A stretch of DNA of 64,000 nt, taken from contig CM067507.1 in the NCBI GenBank assembly GCA_034509495.1, positions 20,825,121-20,889,120 of the forward strand, given 5' to 3'. Each line of letters opens with the position of its first letter. Position 1 is the first letter of the stretch. This document shows, in pieces, positions 26,131 to 37,654 of the stretch. The DNA comes from Acestrorhynchus altus. Taxonomy: Eukaryota > Chordata > Actinopteri > Characiformes > Acestrorhynchidae. The notes under the pieces are model-generated. The model saw only the letters and a program-made list of their open reading frames with translations, ran no database searches and was not told the origin of the DNA. The translations under genes and the position numbers were made by a program.

Positions 26131-27530
26131 GCCAAATTTCTTCTTTTTCCAGTTTTTACCCCTCATGTGTTTCCAATCACTTCCAGAGAACTTCCAACTT
26201 CTCTGTATGAGCATCTTTTTTTTTTGGTTTGGTTTTGCTGTTTATTTAGGAATTCATACAAATACCTCAGACTAAAAACAGAAGCAACATTCTTACAAGG
26301 CAAAACATTCCATAATTTACTCACAGAAGAACGTTTAAAACTTTCCCTACTGAAATGCTCTACTGGACCCCAGTGCTTTTTGGAGTACTACTACACTACG
26401 TTCTGTGTATCAAAAAGCAGGGAATTACAGGCTTAACACACTTTCCACATGTTCGTGTTGGTGTAATGTTACAAGTTCATTTTTCTGTGCCGTCTTGTCT
26501 CACATTTGGTAAACTGCTGACTTTCTTTCATACATGCTAAACACAAAAACCTCAGGACTACTTATCAAAGTTGCCTGTGGTTTCAAGGTCTTGGGATAAA
26601 CCTCTCATGCTCACATTATTTACATGCTCAAACCAATGACACATCGTGGTAGTTAATATTTGCTCTGTGTCCACAGCCCAGGCTTACTGGAATAGCACAT
26701 ATTTGAACAGGTGAGTTTGGGGGTCATACAACCATAACGTTATTGATAAAATTATTTGAGATAATACAGTCACATCTGTTCATATCAGCATGCAGTGTAG
26801 CCTTAGATTTGAATATTTGACATCATGTCAAGTACAGTAAATACACTAAGTAAAGAAATCATCTGGCTGACAGAGGAATGTTGATTGCTCATTACTGTTG
26901 AACCTTTGGGAACTTTCCAGACAAATATAGAACAGGCAAAACAGTCACTTGGCAGTCGCTCTTTTTAATAGCATTCACAGGTGAACTCTCTAATTTGGAA
27001 CACAAGCAAGGAAGGGTAATGAAGTCTACATAAGCATAGGTTTACTTTGGCATATGTCAGGTAATAACATTGCTGTTAGCGGTTTTTGACTCAAAATGAT
27101 TGTGAAATTTACTGAAGCGGAGACAAGCCACACCCAGGTAGCAACCGGATACACCAAAGCTGGAGGAGTGCCTGTGGGGTTTAGGAATGTTTTCAGACTG
27201 TGTATAACTTTTCCACAAGCCCAAAGAACTACACTGTCATGTGTAATGACAATTATATAGACAGTCTGTTCAAAGAAGTCGTGTTTAGTTTAAACCTATC
27301 ATATACTCGAGGTCTAATGTAGCATACATTTTCCAGTGACACTAAAATGTGAATATCTAGAAAAGTGAAAAACAGATTGTAGTCCAGAAAGTCTGGTCAT
27401 CAGATCTGATGACCAATATAAACAAAAAATTATGCATTTTCAAAATTTTACAGACTTTAACACTAAAAACCCTAGGGTAATTTAAATATTTATATGAATT
27501 TGACCATGTTTTCATCAAAACATTACTTGC
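26131..27530. other. No gene seen
   Basis: AT-rich with a poly-T tract at 26216-26225; no supported exon or RNA gene. Confidence 0.5.
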
Positions 27531-27536
27531 ATCTAC

Positions 27537-27537
27537 A

Positions 27538-27599
<62 letters not shown>
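27537..27599. repeat. (ATT)n microsatellite
   Basis: About twenty uninterrupted ATT units. Confidence 0.95.
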
Positions 27600-27689
27600 C
27601 AGAAATCCTGTAATAATTTGATAAAAAATGATTGACAGGCCAAATAAACTAAAACAAACAAACAATCTAATTGTCTTTTACTATTTTTG

Positions 27690-28075
27690 TTTGTATGTAT
27701 TAGTATTATCCCATTTAGGATATTTATTCTGAAATTTGAGTGAGAGAAAGACCGCTAACAGAACCTCCCTTCTCACTTTCTTCTATAACCCAGTATCTGC
27801 GGCAGTGACATCATTAGCCCTGTCCATCTCACTGATCAGTTGGAGTCTGCATGCAGGTGGCTATGTACACATGGACATAGCAATAAACATGTTCGGAAAG
27901 GGCTCCGTTGGCATTTAAACTGGGATTTAATTCAGTTGGAAATGAGAAACTTTTTGCTAGAATGATGTCCGTGACCTGTAGTTTGTTATGATATGTGTAT
28001 CGTGTGTGTGTTACTCTAATCCTGAGTTATGAAGCCTAGAAAATGGCATGTAGCTGCCCGCAGAACTCATGTTCT
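27690..28075 (+). repeat. Unidentified dispersed repeat (family A), copy 1
   Basis: Shares an ordered series of blocks with 29675-30085 and with the reverse complement of 33165-33545: TATTCTGAAATTTGA, TCTGCATGCAGGT, AACTGGGATTTAATTCAG, AGTTTGTTATGATATGTGT and ATCCTGAG-ATGAA-CCTAG. No open frame is conserved between copies. Confidence 0.75.
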
Positions 28076-28079
28076 AAGA

Positions 28080-28128
28080 GTTTACATTTAAATACCCACA
28101 AATGCTTTGCGCGTATTTAAATGTAAAC
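28080..28128. repeat. Perfect 16-bp inverted repeat
   Basis: GTTTACATTTAAATAC (28080-28095) and its exact reverse complement GTATTTAAATGTAAAC (28113-28128) flank a 17-nt loop. It sits immediately after family A copy 1. Confidence 0.8.
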
Positions 28129-28654
28129 AATCATACCATGGTTTCATAATTATTAACTCTAGGCTTCTCTCTTCATTTGGTATTTTCATTTGTCATGTTA
28201 CAAAATGTGTTGATAAAGGCTTGATATACTGATACACACAGTCATCACTCAGATCTGATGACTTTAATTACACCCTGATAAAAACCTCCAGATTGTGGCA
28301 CCTTCTTATGTTACACTCGCCATCCTACTCGGTGCTGACACAGGTTGATGTGGATGGACAAGGTTCATGCCCTATGGACACATCTAGAAGGTGGTAATAG
28401 ACTCAAAACAGCTGTGTGAAACTTTCTGGTGTCGTGAGACAACCAAGAGTCTTCTGAGCGGTTTGTATGTGCTTGTTAAACAATCATTGAGATTGATCAT
28501 ATGAGAGCGTTCATTGCATTCACTTATTTGTGCTAGATGTAGAAAACAAGCCAAGATTTGCATTTGTGATGCAAAATGTTTGAATATTTTCCAGCCGTTA
28601 TGCATAGATGATAAGCAAATGATATTTGGTCTCTACTACTAGCAACTACTAAGA

Positions 28655-28730
28655 GTTGAAGAAGCCTGTGATAGACTGGTACCCTGTCCATTGGGTATTT
28701 CCTGCCTTGTGCCACTGGTATGTTGTCTGG
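28655..28730 (-). repeat. Dispersed short repeat, reverse copy
   Basis: GCCTGTGATAGACTGGTACC, CTGTCCATTGGGTA and TCCTGCCTTGTGCC are the reverse-strand version of the repeat type at 1565-1670. Confidence 0.5.
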
Positions 28731-28754
28731 CCAAAATGCTCTGGCCTTTGTCAA

Positions 28755-29150
28755 GTGTTTGTCACACGACTGTATGTCCAAATGTTTGCTGACCCTCCTT
28801 CTGATGAATATATTTAGCCGCTATAATTCACAACCATTGTCTAGCCCTTGTAAATAAGTTTTGCCTACATATTAGGGCTTTCTGGAGAACATAAACATGA
28901 ACCCTGTGGCACCATGCTTTATATCATGCATCTCAAAAGTGGGATAAACTCTTTTTAATAGACTTGATTTCAGAAGAACAGGTCTCCCAATACCAGGTCT
29001 CCCAGTTTATTTCTGCCACATTCAACGTGTTGAACACAGGAACTCACTGTTTATGTATTCTCTAATATATTCCCATCATTGACAAAGACCATTGTTTTGA
29101 TATTTCTACATTGTTACATTGTTTTGGCTCATAAGTGTTAATAGTACTGT
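28755..29150. repeat. Eroded transposon-like repeat (TATGTCCAAATGTTTG end)
   Basis: ACTGTATGTCCAAATGTTTG, CTGACCCTCCTTCTGATGAA resembles the end of a common fish DNA transposon-derived repeat. The rest carries no coding frame and the other end is not clear. A related end may be at 37617 (ACACTATATGTCAAAATGTT). Confidence 0.4.
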
Positions 29151-29239
29151 CCAGAGTTTTGGAGTTGAGATGCAAGTATTTTTATGAGTTATTTGTAATG
29201 TTTACTGCAATCACACTAATGGCAAGGATAATATAAGTT

Positions 29240-29670
29240 CTTCTGGAAAATTGTCTAATGTCATGTCTGCCTTTTGTCAGTCCAGTTTACCTCTGTCTTC
29301 CTGTCTTGATGTTGTTGTTTCATCCATGTGCTCCTAAGCACATGGGTTGTTTGTTTTTGTCATTGTCTCCTCCCTTGCTCCGCCCATTCCCACCTGTGTC
29401 TGATTTGAAACCCTGCCCCCTCGTTATCATGTCCCAGGTGTTGTCTATTTCATGTTGTATTTAAGACCCTTTGTCTCAGTCTGTTTTTGTCAGTCCTTTT
29501 GTTTCTGTAATGATTTTTTGCTGTTTGGCTTTGTTTACCAACTTTGTGGAGAGTGTCAGTTTGTAGGATTGTTTGGTTTGTTTTCTGTAATGTTTTAGTC
29601 AGGCATTTGTTCAGTAGTTCAGTTTTTCATTTGTTTTGTACTTTTTCTTGTCAGCTAAATGTCCCTATTT
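29240..29670 (+). repeat. LTR-like promoter-bearing repeat (uncertain)
   Basis: A T-rich stretch with CTCCGCCCATTCCC (GC-box type) and TATTTAAGACC (TATA type) in U3-like order, followed by TGTTT-rich sequence. It looks like part of a fish LTR, but no TG...CA boundaries with a target duplication could be defined. Confidence 0.25.
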
Positions 29671-29674
29671 TTGT

Positions 29675-30085
29675 TTGTATGTATCAGTATTTTCCCTTCT
29701 CATCCCTTTTATTCTGAAATTTGAACACTGTGAGCAAAGAACAAAGCAAACAGCCCCTCCCTTGTAATTTTCTACTACAACCCCATTAGCCCCACCCCCT
29801 CTTGTTGAGCAGTCAAGGTCTGCATGCAGGTTGATCATGTATAGAGCACTTGACCTGCACTGGAAGCTTCTTTGGCATATGAACTGGGATTTAATTCAGC
29901 TGTAAATGAGGGAATTTTAGCTGTTTTCTGAGCTGGATTCCTCACTGATATACACTGATGCTTAGGTTACATACAATGCTAATATAGGGTAAGTTGTGTA
30001 GTTTGTTATGATATGTGTCATGTCTGTAGATCATTCTGATCCTGAGACATGAAACCTAGCATTCAACTACCCGCAAGGTGCAGAT
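29675..30085 (+). repeat. Unidentified dispersed repeat (family A), copy 2
   Basis: The same block order as copy 1: TTTATTCTGAAATTTGAACA, GGTCTGCATGCAGGTTGA, GAACTGGGATTTAATTCAGC, GTAGTTTGTTATGATATGTG and GATCCTGAGACATGAAACCT. About 1.6 kb separates copies 1 and 2. Confidence 0.75.
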
Positions 30086-31655
30086 CTCTAAGAGTTAACA
30101 TACTTTGTTCAATATGAGCTGCAGTCACTCTTTATCTGAGTCATTGCCCTTTTGTACTCGCTAAATGCAATTGCTTTTTGATGCTTTTAATTTCCACAGG
30201 CAGCCCTTTGAAGAACGTAGCCTTGTAGTTCAGGGCCACACATGAAGGCCTGTAATGGAATATCAGAGTTCTGTGCTGAGCGAACAGGTGCCAAGGATGC
30301 TGGGCTTATGATGGCAGACCAGCTGCAATAAGCAGTGGTTACCAGGCAGGAGAAGACTGTGTGTGTGTGTGTGTGTGTGTGTTGCTGCCATTCGCTCAGG
30401 ACTCAGGACATAAATACAATATTGCTAGAAGGAGGTGCATATATTTAGTAGGTCTTTCTAACTATGCTCTCTATTTAGATGACCAATATAATTTACTGAA
30501 TATTAACTTAAATTTGATCTTGAACAGCAAAAAGTTGTTCTGTTGGCACAAAAGTTAGACTACAATTCTTGTTACATAACAGTGAGACATCTTCATGTCA
30601 GTGTAGTAAGAACATCTATCATTCGATATATGATGCAGCAAGAAATGAGAAACTTGCCTCACCTCTAATACACTTCTGATGACATTGCACCACAGTACTA
30701 ATATGATTGCTTTTACAACTTTGGAGCACTCTGGTTTTCTTGTTCCAAAACAGTTCTCGAAAAGCAGCCCCATCCAACGCATTACAAAATATACCCCTAA
30801 GGGATGAGAATATATTAAATCAGACCAGAAATGGAAAAATGGATCCAAAAGCTTCTCACAGTACTTCATTACAATGCATCATGTACAAAAAGCACATGAA
30901 TGCAATCTTTATTCATACACAAAGACATCAGAATGCTGGTGAAAAGATTTCTTTTCTTAAAATTGTTTTCTAAAGGCTTCCTTAAAGGATTGTTTTATTT
31001 GTAATCTTTTTCGTTTTTTGATTATTATATTGTAAATTAACCAGATACAAAAAGCAAGATGGAAAAAAGAAAACAATAGGACTTTGTGCAGCGCTGTATT
31101 GGCTTTCACTCCAAACTGATGTAACAGTTAACAGATGGTCAAAGACACTATAAAACCACAATTGTGCAAAAAAAATCCTGGCAGTGGGAAAATACTACAA
31201 ATCATGAAATGGCTGGGAAAACAACTCTGGCTTTAAACCTTCGCTCCCCTCGACACTGCTCTGCCCACTGAAGTGTTGTGAAATAACTTACACCAGCAGA
31301 ATGCCCTCAGTGTTGCAGAGCATGCTGCCATAGCCAGTTAAAAGGAGCCTATTTATGGTAACATTACACACTGTCCAAGATTAATTTGACTTGAAAATTA
31401 GTTTGATATAAGAAATTTGATGCAATATACAATATCTAATTTCGGTTCACTTTGCAAATGTGTTATGCTCTGTTTTCAGTGTTTAGCGTAATGTTAAAAA
31501 ATGTTGGATCTGTCTTCCTTAATCTCTTCGTGGTACTCCAGTGATTCTGTTTTGATCTGCTAAGGTCAAAGTACATTGTAAAATAATTATAAAGACGGGC
31601 CTTCTAAAAATGATAAAGTGACTGATTACAGAATGCTCATTGGTGCTTCCTTTTC
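30086..31655. other. No gene seen
   Basis: A (TG)n run lies at 30359-30381. No supported exon or RNA gene. Confidence 0.5.
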
Positions 31656-31659
31656 TGAC

Positions 31660-31742
31660 GGCTGTGCTGTTGATGGGATTTGAACTTTTGATTTCCTGTC
31701 TGTTGACAAGCAGGCAGTTAGACAGTTTAACCATTCTAGAAC
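31660..31742 (-). repeat. tRNA-derived SINE-like head, reverse
   Basis: On the minus strand TGGTTAAACTGTCTAACTGC (A-box-like) is followed by GTTCAAATCCC (B-box-like), the internal promoter layout of a tRNA-derived SINE. It forms no proper cloverleaf, so it is not a tRNA gene. Confidence 0.4.
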
Positions 31743-31785
31743 TGCGATGCCATCTTAATATCCATGTATCATACTTTCACAGCTA

Positions 31786-31862
31786 TGGAGTGGCATAACA
31801 GTCTAACTGTCTGCTTATCAAATGAGAGGAGATCATAAGTTTAAATCCCAGCAGAGGTTCAG
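31786..31862 (+). repeat. tRNA-derived SINE-like head, forward
   Basis: TGGCATAACAGTCTAACTGT followed by AAGTTTAAATCCC matches the reverse-strand head at 31660-31742, giving a divergent pair about 45 bp apart. Confidence 0.4.
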
Positions 31863-32269
31863 TGCTCTTCTGGGGACACTGTCATAGAGGAAGTTATGGT
31901 CTAGAGATGGTAAACAGTAAACAAATTGAAAGGGAAGTAAGAATATAAAAATATAAAAAATAATGATTGCAGCACAAAACATTGAGCTTCTGATCATTTA
32001 TAATTTCATTCACAATGACTGCCTTTGAATTGAGTGATCTAATATTAAGTAAAGCAAACTTTAGATTTGACAGGTTACATTTTCAATTTGAATGAAGTCT
32101 GGATATTGATTATGTTTTTACGACAGGCTGTTTTAGTTTTTCTGTGTTTTGCTTTAATTCGGGGCACAAACACAGTCTTAAAACTGTTGAATGTAGGTGA
32201 CGCCTCAAAGCAGCTCTCAGACGGTTGGTTTAGCCTGTCTGTCTGCGGCCTGGTCCCGGCTCTGGTTTG

Positions 32270-33055
32270 TCAGCAGCTGTTAATGCTACTCTGCTGTCTA
32301 ACTAACAGAATATGGGGTTTGCTGCACGAAAATAAGGCAGCACTCTCCCACATGGGGTGGACACCATCCTTGCCTGTAAGACCAGGCTTGCCCACAAAAT
32401 TTCCCCCATTGTCTATAAAACCCACATTGTTTTCTGAACACCACTTGGACATCCAGCAGTTCAACGATGTAAGCCTGATGTTCTTTTAACAGGGTCCTCA
32501 ATGGGTGCTTCGCTGAGTGGGGCAAACACGTGACACGTGAACCCGGGGGGGCCTTAGCCTTAGCTTTCTGACTATGCTGCTGAGATGTCACCCATTTGCC
32601 CCGCTGTGAGGACTCTGAAGCTGGAGTTGAGGGGATGGGATTGAGTTGAGGGGATGCTGACTCTCCCTGAGGCACCTGTCCTTAGGAAAGATTCACACCT
32701 CTAACTACTCCACCTTTTCCAACAGGGAGCTCACTATCTGACTCTTGGCACAAACACTATCACTATCACTATCACTACTGCTGGAAAATGGGTTTAAACT
32801 AAACATGCCACACTCGCAACAAGCAAACAAACCAGCAGCAGACATGGTTAAACAGGTACTGACCGCTTCTGTGTAGAATAAAGAACTTACACCAAACAGC
32901 AAACAAACCAGCCGGAGAAAACAGCTACTCCACTTTCTGAGAGCTGCAGAAAAGTCTGAAAAGGGATCTAAAATGGTTAATAAGGAAGTTTCACAAGTTG
33001 CACCAAATAGTAAACAAACAGCAAACAGGCTCAGCAAGAGCAGACAGCTACATCA
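32270..33055 (-). mobile_element. LINE ORF1-like relic with possible SGNH-esterase end
   Basis: The minus-strand frame from 33037 has CGMFSLNPFSSSSDSDSDSV and SSLLEKVE, resembling the Cys/Ser N-terminus and coiled-coil start of some fish LINE ORF1 proteins. Further on (32464-32270) ENNVGFIDNGGNFVGKPGL followed by GKDGVHPMWESAALF resembles the last block (DG-x-HP) of SGNH esterase domains in CR1/L2-group ORF1. Frames are shifted between the parts. The 140-aa plus-strand frame here is a shadow. Confidence 0.45.
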
Positions 33056-33116
33056 GCTAACTTTTTTTTTCCATTTGACTCAATTGATGAGTTAATGTTG
33101 ACCAAATTGCAGGTGG

Positions 33117-33142
33117 ATTAGTCTATATATTTATAGACTAAT
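33117..33142. repeat. 11-bp perfect inverted repeat
   Basis: ATTAGTCTATA / TATAGACTAAT with a 4-nt loop in an AT-rich tract, followed by an alternating AT run. Confidence 0.7.
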
Positions 33143-33164
33143 ATATATATATTATTTTTTATCT

Positions 33165-33545
33165 CAGCTCCAGGTCCACAATTTGTGGGCAGTTTCTAGG
33201 CTTGATATTTCAGGATCAGAGTAACCTAGAGACGTGATGCACATATTATAATTACAAGGCTTAACACAATTTCATCATTGTGTATATCAGTGAGTAATGC
33301 AGCTCTGAAAACAGTTAAATTACATTAATTTCCAACTGAATTCAATCCCAGTTTAAATGCCAAAGTAGATTTCCAGAGCATGTTTACTGCTCTGTCCACA
33401 TGCTCAACCTGCATGCAGACTCAAGAAGGGGCAGGGCTGATGATGTCACTGACCCAGATATTGGGTTATAGAGCAAACTAACAAGGAAGGGGTGTTTGCT
33501 CTCTTTCTTTGCTCACATAGTGCTCAAATGTCAGAATAAATAGAA
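33165..33545 (-). repeat. Unidentified dispersed repeat (family A), copy 3, inverted
   Basis: On the plus strand AGGATCAGAGTAACCTAGAG, GAATTCAATCCCAGTTTAAA, AACCTGCATGCAGACTCAAG and CTCAAATGTCAGAATAAATA are the reverse complement of the blocks in copies 1 and 2, in reverse order. Confidence 0.75.
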
Positions 33546-33564
33546 GGATAATAATATCATATAC

Positions 33565-34289
33565 ATAAAGTGCATCCAGAAAGTTTTCACACACTTTTGC
33601 ACATTTTGTTGTTATAGTCTCACTTTCCCTTAAAATTCAACACACAAAGGCAAAGTGAGCTCAGATGCATCTTGTTTCTATTGATCATTCCTCAGTTGAT
33701 TGGACATGATTTGGAAAGGCACAAACTTGTTTATTTGAGGTCCCATAGTGCATGTTGTAGCACAACCCAAGCTATGAAGTCTAAGGGTACTGGATATAGA
33801 GATGTTTGGAACCACCATGACTCTTCATAGAGCTGGCCATCCTTGATGGTAACCTACCTCAGACTGGGACAAAGGCTTATCTTCCAACAGGACAACTACC
33901 CTAAGTACACAGCCAAGATAACAAAGGAGTAGCCTCACTCTGTGAATGTCCTTGTGCATCACAAGTGAACTAGCTAGAGCCCAGACTTGAACCCGATTGA
34001 ACTTTTCAGAAAATATCTGAAAATATCTGAGCACCAGCGCTTTTCTGCTAAAAAGAATGGGAGAAAACTTCCTGCCAAAGGCGCTTCAACAATATTGGGC
34101 AAAGGCTGTGAATACTTACATACATGTTATATATATTGTTTTAGGGTTTTTTAATATACATTTTCAAAGATTTCAAACAAACCTTCCTCAGTTTGTCAGT
34201 GTGGGGTATTTTGAGGGAAAATGAATTTAATCAATTTCGAAATGAGGCTATAACCTAACAAAAAGTGAATGTTTTCCAGATGCATTGTA
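33565..34289 (+). mobile_element. Tc1-like transposon relic (GTGCATC family), deleted
   Basis: The left end AGTGCATCCAGAAAGTTTTC, TTTTGCACATTTTGTTGTTA is mirrored by ACCTAACAAAAAGTGAATGT/TTTCCAGATGCATTGTA. A broken transposase C-terminus is visible: DNYPKYTAK, then SPDLNPIE. At about 725 bp it is roughly half a full Tc1. Same family as 22505-23395. Confidence 0.8.
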
Positions 34290-35860
34290 AATAACAAAAG
34301 TAATAAAGGACATTCAGGTGGTTTTTAATTTTGTTTATTTGGACTACTGTCAAGTATTTTGCAGAACGTATTATTATAGATATCTTTGTCAATCTAATCA
34401 TTACAAATAATTCATCAAAATTCTTCCATTTTCAGCTCATAATCACTCTGGATGATCAATTCTCCACAGGATTTCCAACTGTGTTTTTAGTCATGAAATG
34501 ATAGATCACCCATCCTAAAAAAACAATTTGAAAACCATAACCCAAACAAAAAACTTTAGTAATTATTTCACTGTCAAATTCTGTTCAATCCCATCCAGGC
34601 ACATAGCATAGTCTCTGACCATGTGTCCAGCACTCACTCCCATTCTCATTCTCTCTACTTAAACCATGGCTTATTCTCACACTGACTGTTTTTCATTATT
34701 TCACTTTCTTTTCTTTTTTTTTTTCTTTTTTTTTCATAACTTTTTATCCTGTAATTAGATTCATTTTCTTGTGTTTGCTGTTGTGTTGACCAGAGCAATA
34801 TGTGTGTTGAAAGAGGTTTGGACCCAGTTTCCTTTAAAGTTTTTTTTTTGTGAAAACAATGGAGATTGTTATAACAACCACTCTACAAAAATATTTGAAG
34901 TGAATTCAATCATCACCATAGGGAATTCCCAAATTTCTCGAAGCAGGGCTTAGTGACGAAAGCAGTCTACCAACCTGGGCCTGTATGTATGATTTATAAG
35001 ACACTAGTAAAATCCCCATTTCTTAAAGCCAGGTCTGACTGCTAAATATGGTCAGTTTTAAAAACAGCTGCAGTAATGGTCTAATGGAAGCGATAATGTT
35101 AACATAATATCCTAGAAATGTAACTTGGACAGACATGTCAGGCATCTTCTTGATTCCCGTGGCCTTCTTTCTTTCTATTTAACAGTGATGTCACCAGTGT
35201 TGGCCAAATTCAATCGGAAGGCAGTTCATGCTGTTATCACTTATTTTGGAATAATAAATTGTGCTAAAAAGATGTCAACTAACAGTAATACATAAACAGT
35301 CTGTTATGTATTTTTTTGTATGTGTAAAAAAGGGCCAAGCTGCCAAAGGCTCATTTTTCAAACTCTATAACCTCTTATCATCACTCTCAGGTTCCTACCC
35401 CATGATTCAGGTATTCCAGTTATATTTGTGTACCCTTTAAAATTAGCATCTTAATATTTTTATAAGGTATGCTGGTAATAGCTTATTTGTTCCTGCATTA
35501 ATTATTAATAAGTATTTATACTGTATGTTTAATACTTAAAAGCACGAAAAGACATCACCAAAATCTTGTAACCTAGTGTGTGAAATGCTTTTCTACACAC
35601 TGAAAAAGATATTTGCTGTCTAGAGAACACAACAGTTGTGTAATATTCACAACCAATTTGTTCAAATATTAACACTGTAAATTTAAATCAAGAGCTAGAA
35701 AAACTTAAATTCACATACATAAAAAGTTTTTAAGGAATGTGTTATCAATCATCATACATTTTACATATTTTTGATCCTTTTTAAGAATATTTTTTAATAT
35801 TTATTAATTTTATAGATTGTTTCTTAGAATATATTTTTAGATTTACTTTACTTAGATTTA
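34290..35860. other. No gene seen
   Basis: AT-rich, T-tracts at 34715-34735; no supported exon. Confidence 0.5.
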
Positions 35861-35867
35861 TGTTCTT

Positions 35868-36075
35868 TTTTTAAACCCAATTTTCTCCCATGAATTTAGA
35901 CATGCCAATTCCGCAACCTCATTATAGTACTCACCCTATCACATAAGATGCTCCTGACACTTGGGAGGAGAAGAAGAGCACATGCATCCTCCGATACATG
36001 TGACACCAGCCTGCTGCCCCTGCCCCCAATGGCAAGCAGCATAACCCTGAATTTGAACTTGTGATCCTCAGATCT
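35868..36075. repeat. Dispersed repeat (CCCAATTTTCTCCC ... GGAGGAG type)
   Basis: TTAAACCCAATTTTCTCCCA, TTAGACATGCCAATTCCGCA, GCATCCTCCGATACATGTGA resembles a widespread fish repeat I recognise by wording. No coding frame. Confidence 0.45.
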
Positions 36076-36539
36076 TATTCTATTCTTTAGAATCCATTTT
36101 TTAGATTTACTAATTCGTTCTATTTTTGTAATAATTTAAAAAAATAACTTTTTTTAGAATGTATAACACCAATCAACCATTTAGTAGTGCTAGCTTTCTT
36201 TACATTGCTAGAATCAGAAAAAAAATAGTCTGATAGAAGTTTGTGGCTACAGCAAATTATAGCCCTCCTTTTTTTGTTGCTGAGGTAAATGAACTATGAG
36301 TTATGAAGGAATCTTTCAGTGCACAGCATTCTACTGTTTCTCTACAAGCTTTCAGAGTTTCATAGAGAGAATATGGAGGAGGAAAGTTATTTAATTTGCT
36401 TGCACATTGCTCACCCAAACTTTATTTTTCAGTGATTTTTTTCCAATCCAGGTTGGCTATATCTGTTTTTCTCCTTTGTTTTGATCATATTTAGTCTAAT
36501 CTGTATAACCTCTATTTTTTTACAACAGATTGCTGCTAC

Positions 36540-36840
36540 ACACCAAATTCAGGCTATGTTCCAATTGCAGGCAAAATTGATTTGTTTCTCTGATCAGATC
36601 TGTTGAGATGACAGTGCACACTATTTTCTACAAGTGATCTGATTGGATTTGCATATCTGGACATCATAAACTGCCTAACCACATTTGTTGTCTGTGTTGC
36701 AAGTGATGCAAAAGACATTTTGAAACCCAGTTTGAAAGGCCAGAGTGTCCAGACTGAGACACATTAGTACAAACCTGATTGAAATTGGACTTAAAACAGC
36801 ATCCATATGTGGGTTGGATTTGAATCTCAAAAAACAGATT
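36540..36840. repeat. Possible hAT-like MITE remnant
   Basis: Phrases such as TCTGATCAGATCTGTTGAGA and AAGTGATCTGATTGGATTTG resemble fish hAT-type MITEs with GATC-rich interiors. Ends are not defined. Confidence 0.25.
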
Positions 36841-36884
36841 TCATATGGTTATGTACTCTGCAGACTACAAACTACACAGGGCAG

Positions 36885-36975
36885 CCCTTTCCACAGCACC
36901 AATGGGGACTTGCTCCTGGAATCAAACCAGCAACCTTGCAGTCACAAGGGTGGTTCCCTAACTACCAGGCTATGT
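36885..36975 (+). repeat. Dispersed-repeat tail (AGCAACCTTGCAGTCACAAG)
   Basis: Matches the 3' half of the 21040-21236 repeat: GGCAGCCC, AGCAACCTTGCAGTCACAAG and CCCTAACTACCAGGCTA. Confidence 0.45.
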
Positions 36976-37654
36976 CCCAGTGGACACCTGTGTAGCCTTT
37001 CCCTGGTGGTTTTGGCTGGTCTTTGCATAGACCCTAAGATTTGATATGCAAAGATCCACAGCAAATGTAAAATCGATACAAAAGCTTCCTTTGGTTAAAC
37101 ATCTTTCCTGTGTAATCTGCAATACTGATTTTAGGCTAGAGAGACCTGCACTTTCGTTGGATGTTCTGAGGCTGATATGTTTCAACAGATTTTCTTCTTT
37201 ATTTCTTCTGGATTGTCTTTTGATCTTTGCCTAAAGTGCCTGTAAAAACATTCTGGTAGAAACATCATTGGGATGGTAAGCTTCAATATGAGTGAGGATT
37301 GTACTCAGCATTGATAATTTAAAACATGTTTTGTTTTTGTTACAGTGCATTTCATTTAAAAGCATTCGTTGAAATTAACATGCAGTAATAGAGAAACCTG
37401 ATGAGGGCAGATATCTTTCCAATTATTTTTCGAGCTGTGTTCCACCAGGTTGTGTACAAGCAATCTAAGCTGTCAACCTGTGTCACAGCATGAAGTGGAA
37501 TGAAGATCATTTCCATGTGAGTGGGCTCACACATTGGCACTGTTCCAGCTCATATCCCTGCTTTTATTTCATGTGAACGGTTGGACATATATTTCATAAT
37601 GTACAATATGTACACATACACTATATGTCAAAATGTTGATGGTGCTCCATACAA

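Noticed and set aside
32067..32489. 140-aa plus-strand open frame
   Set aside because: The minus strand here reads as LINE ORF1-like; the plus frame shows no known domain or splice context.
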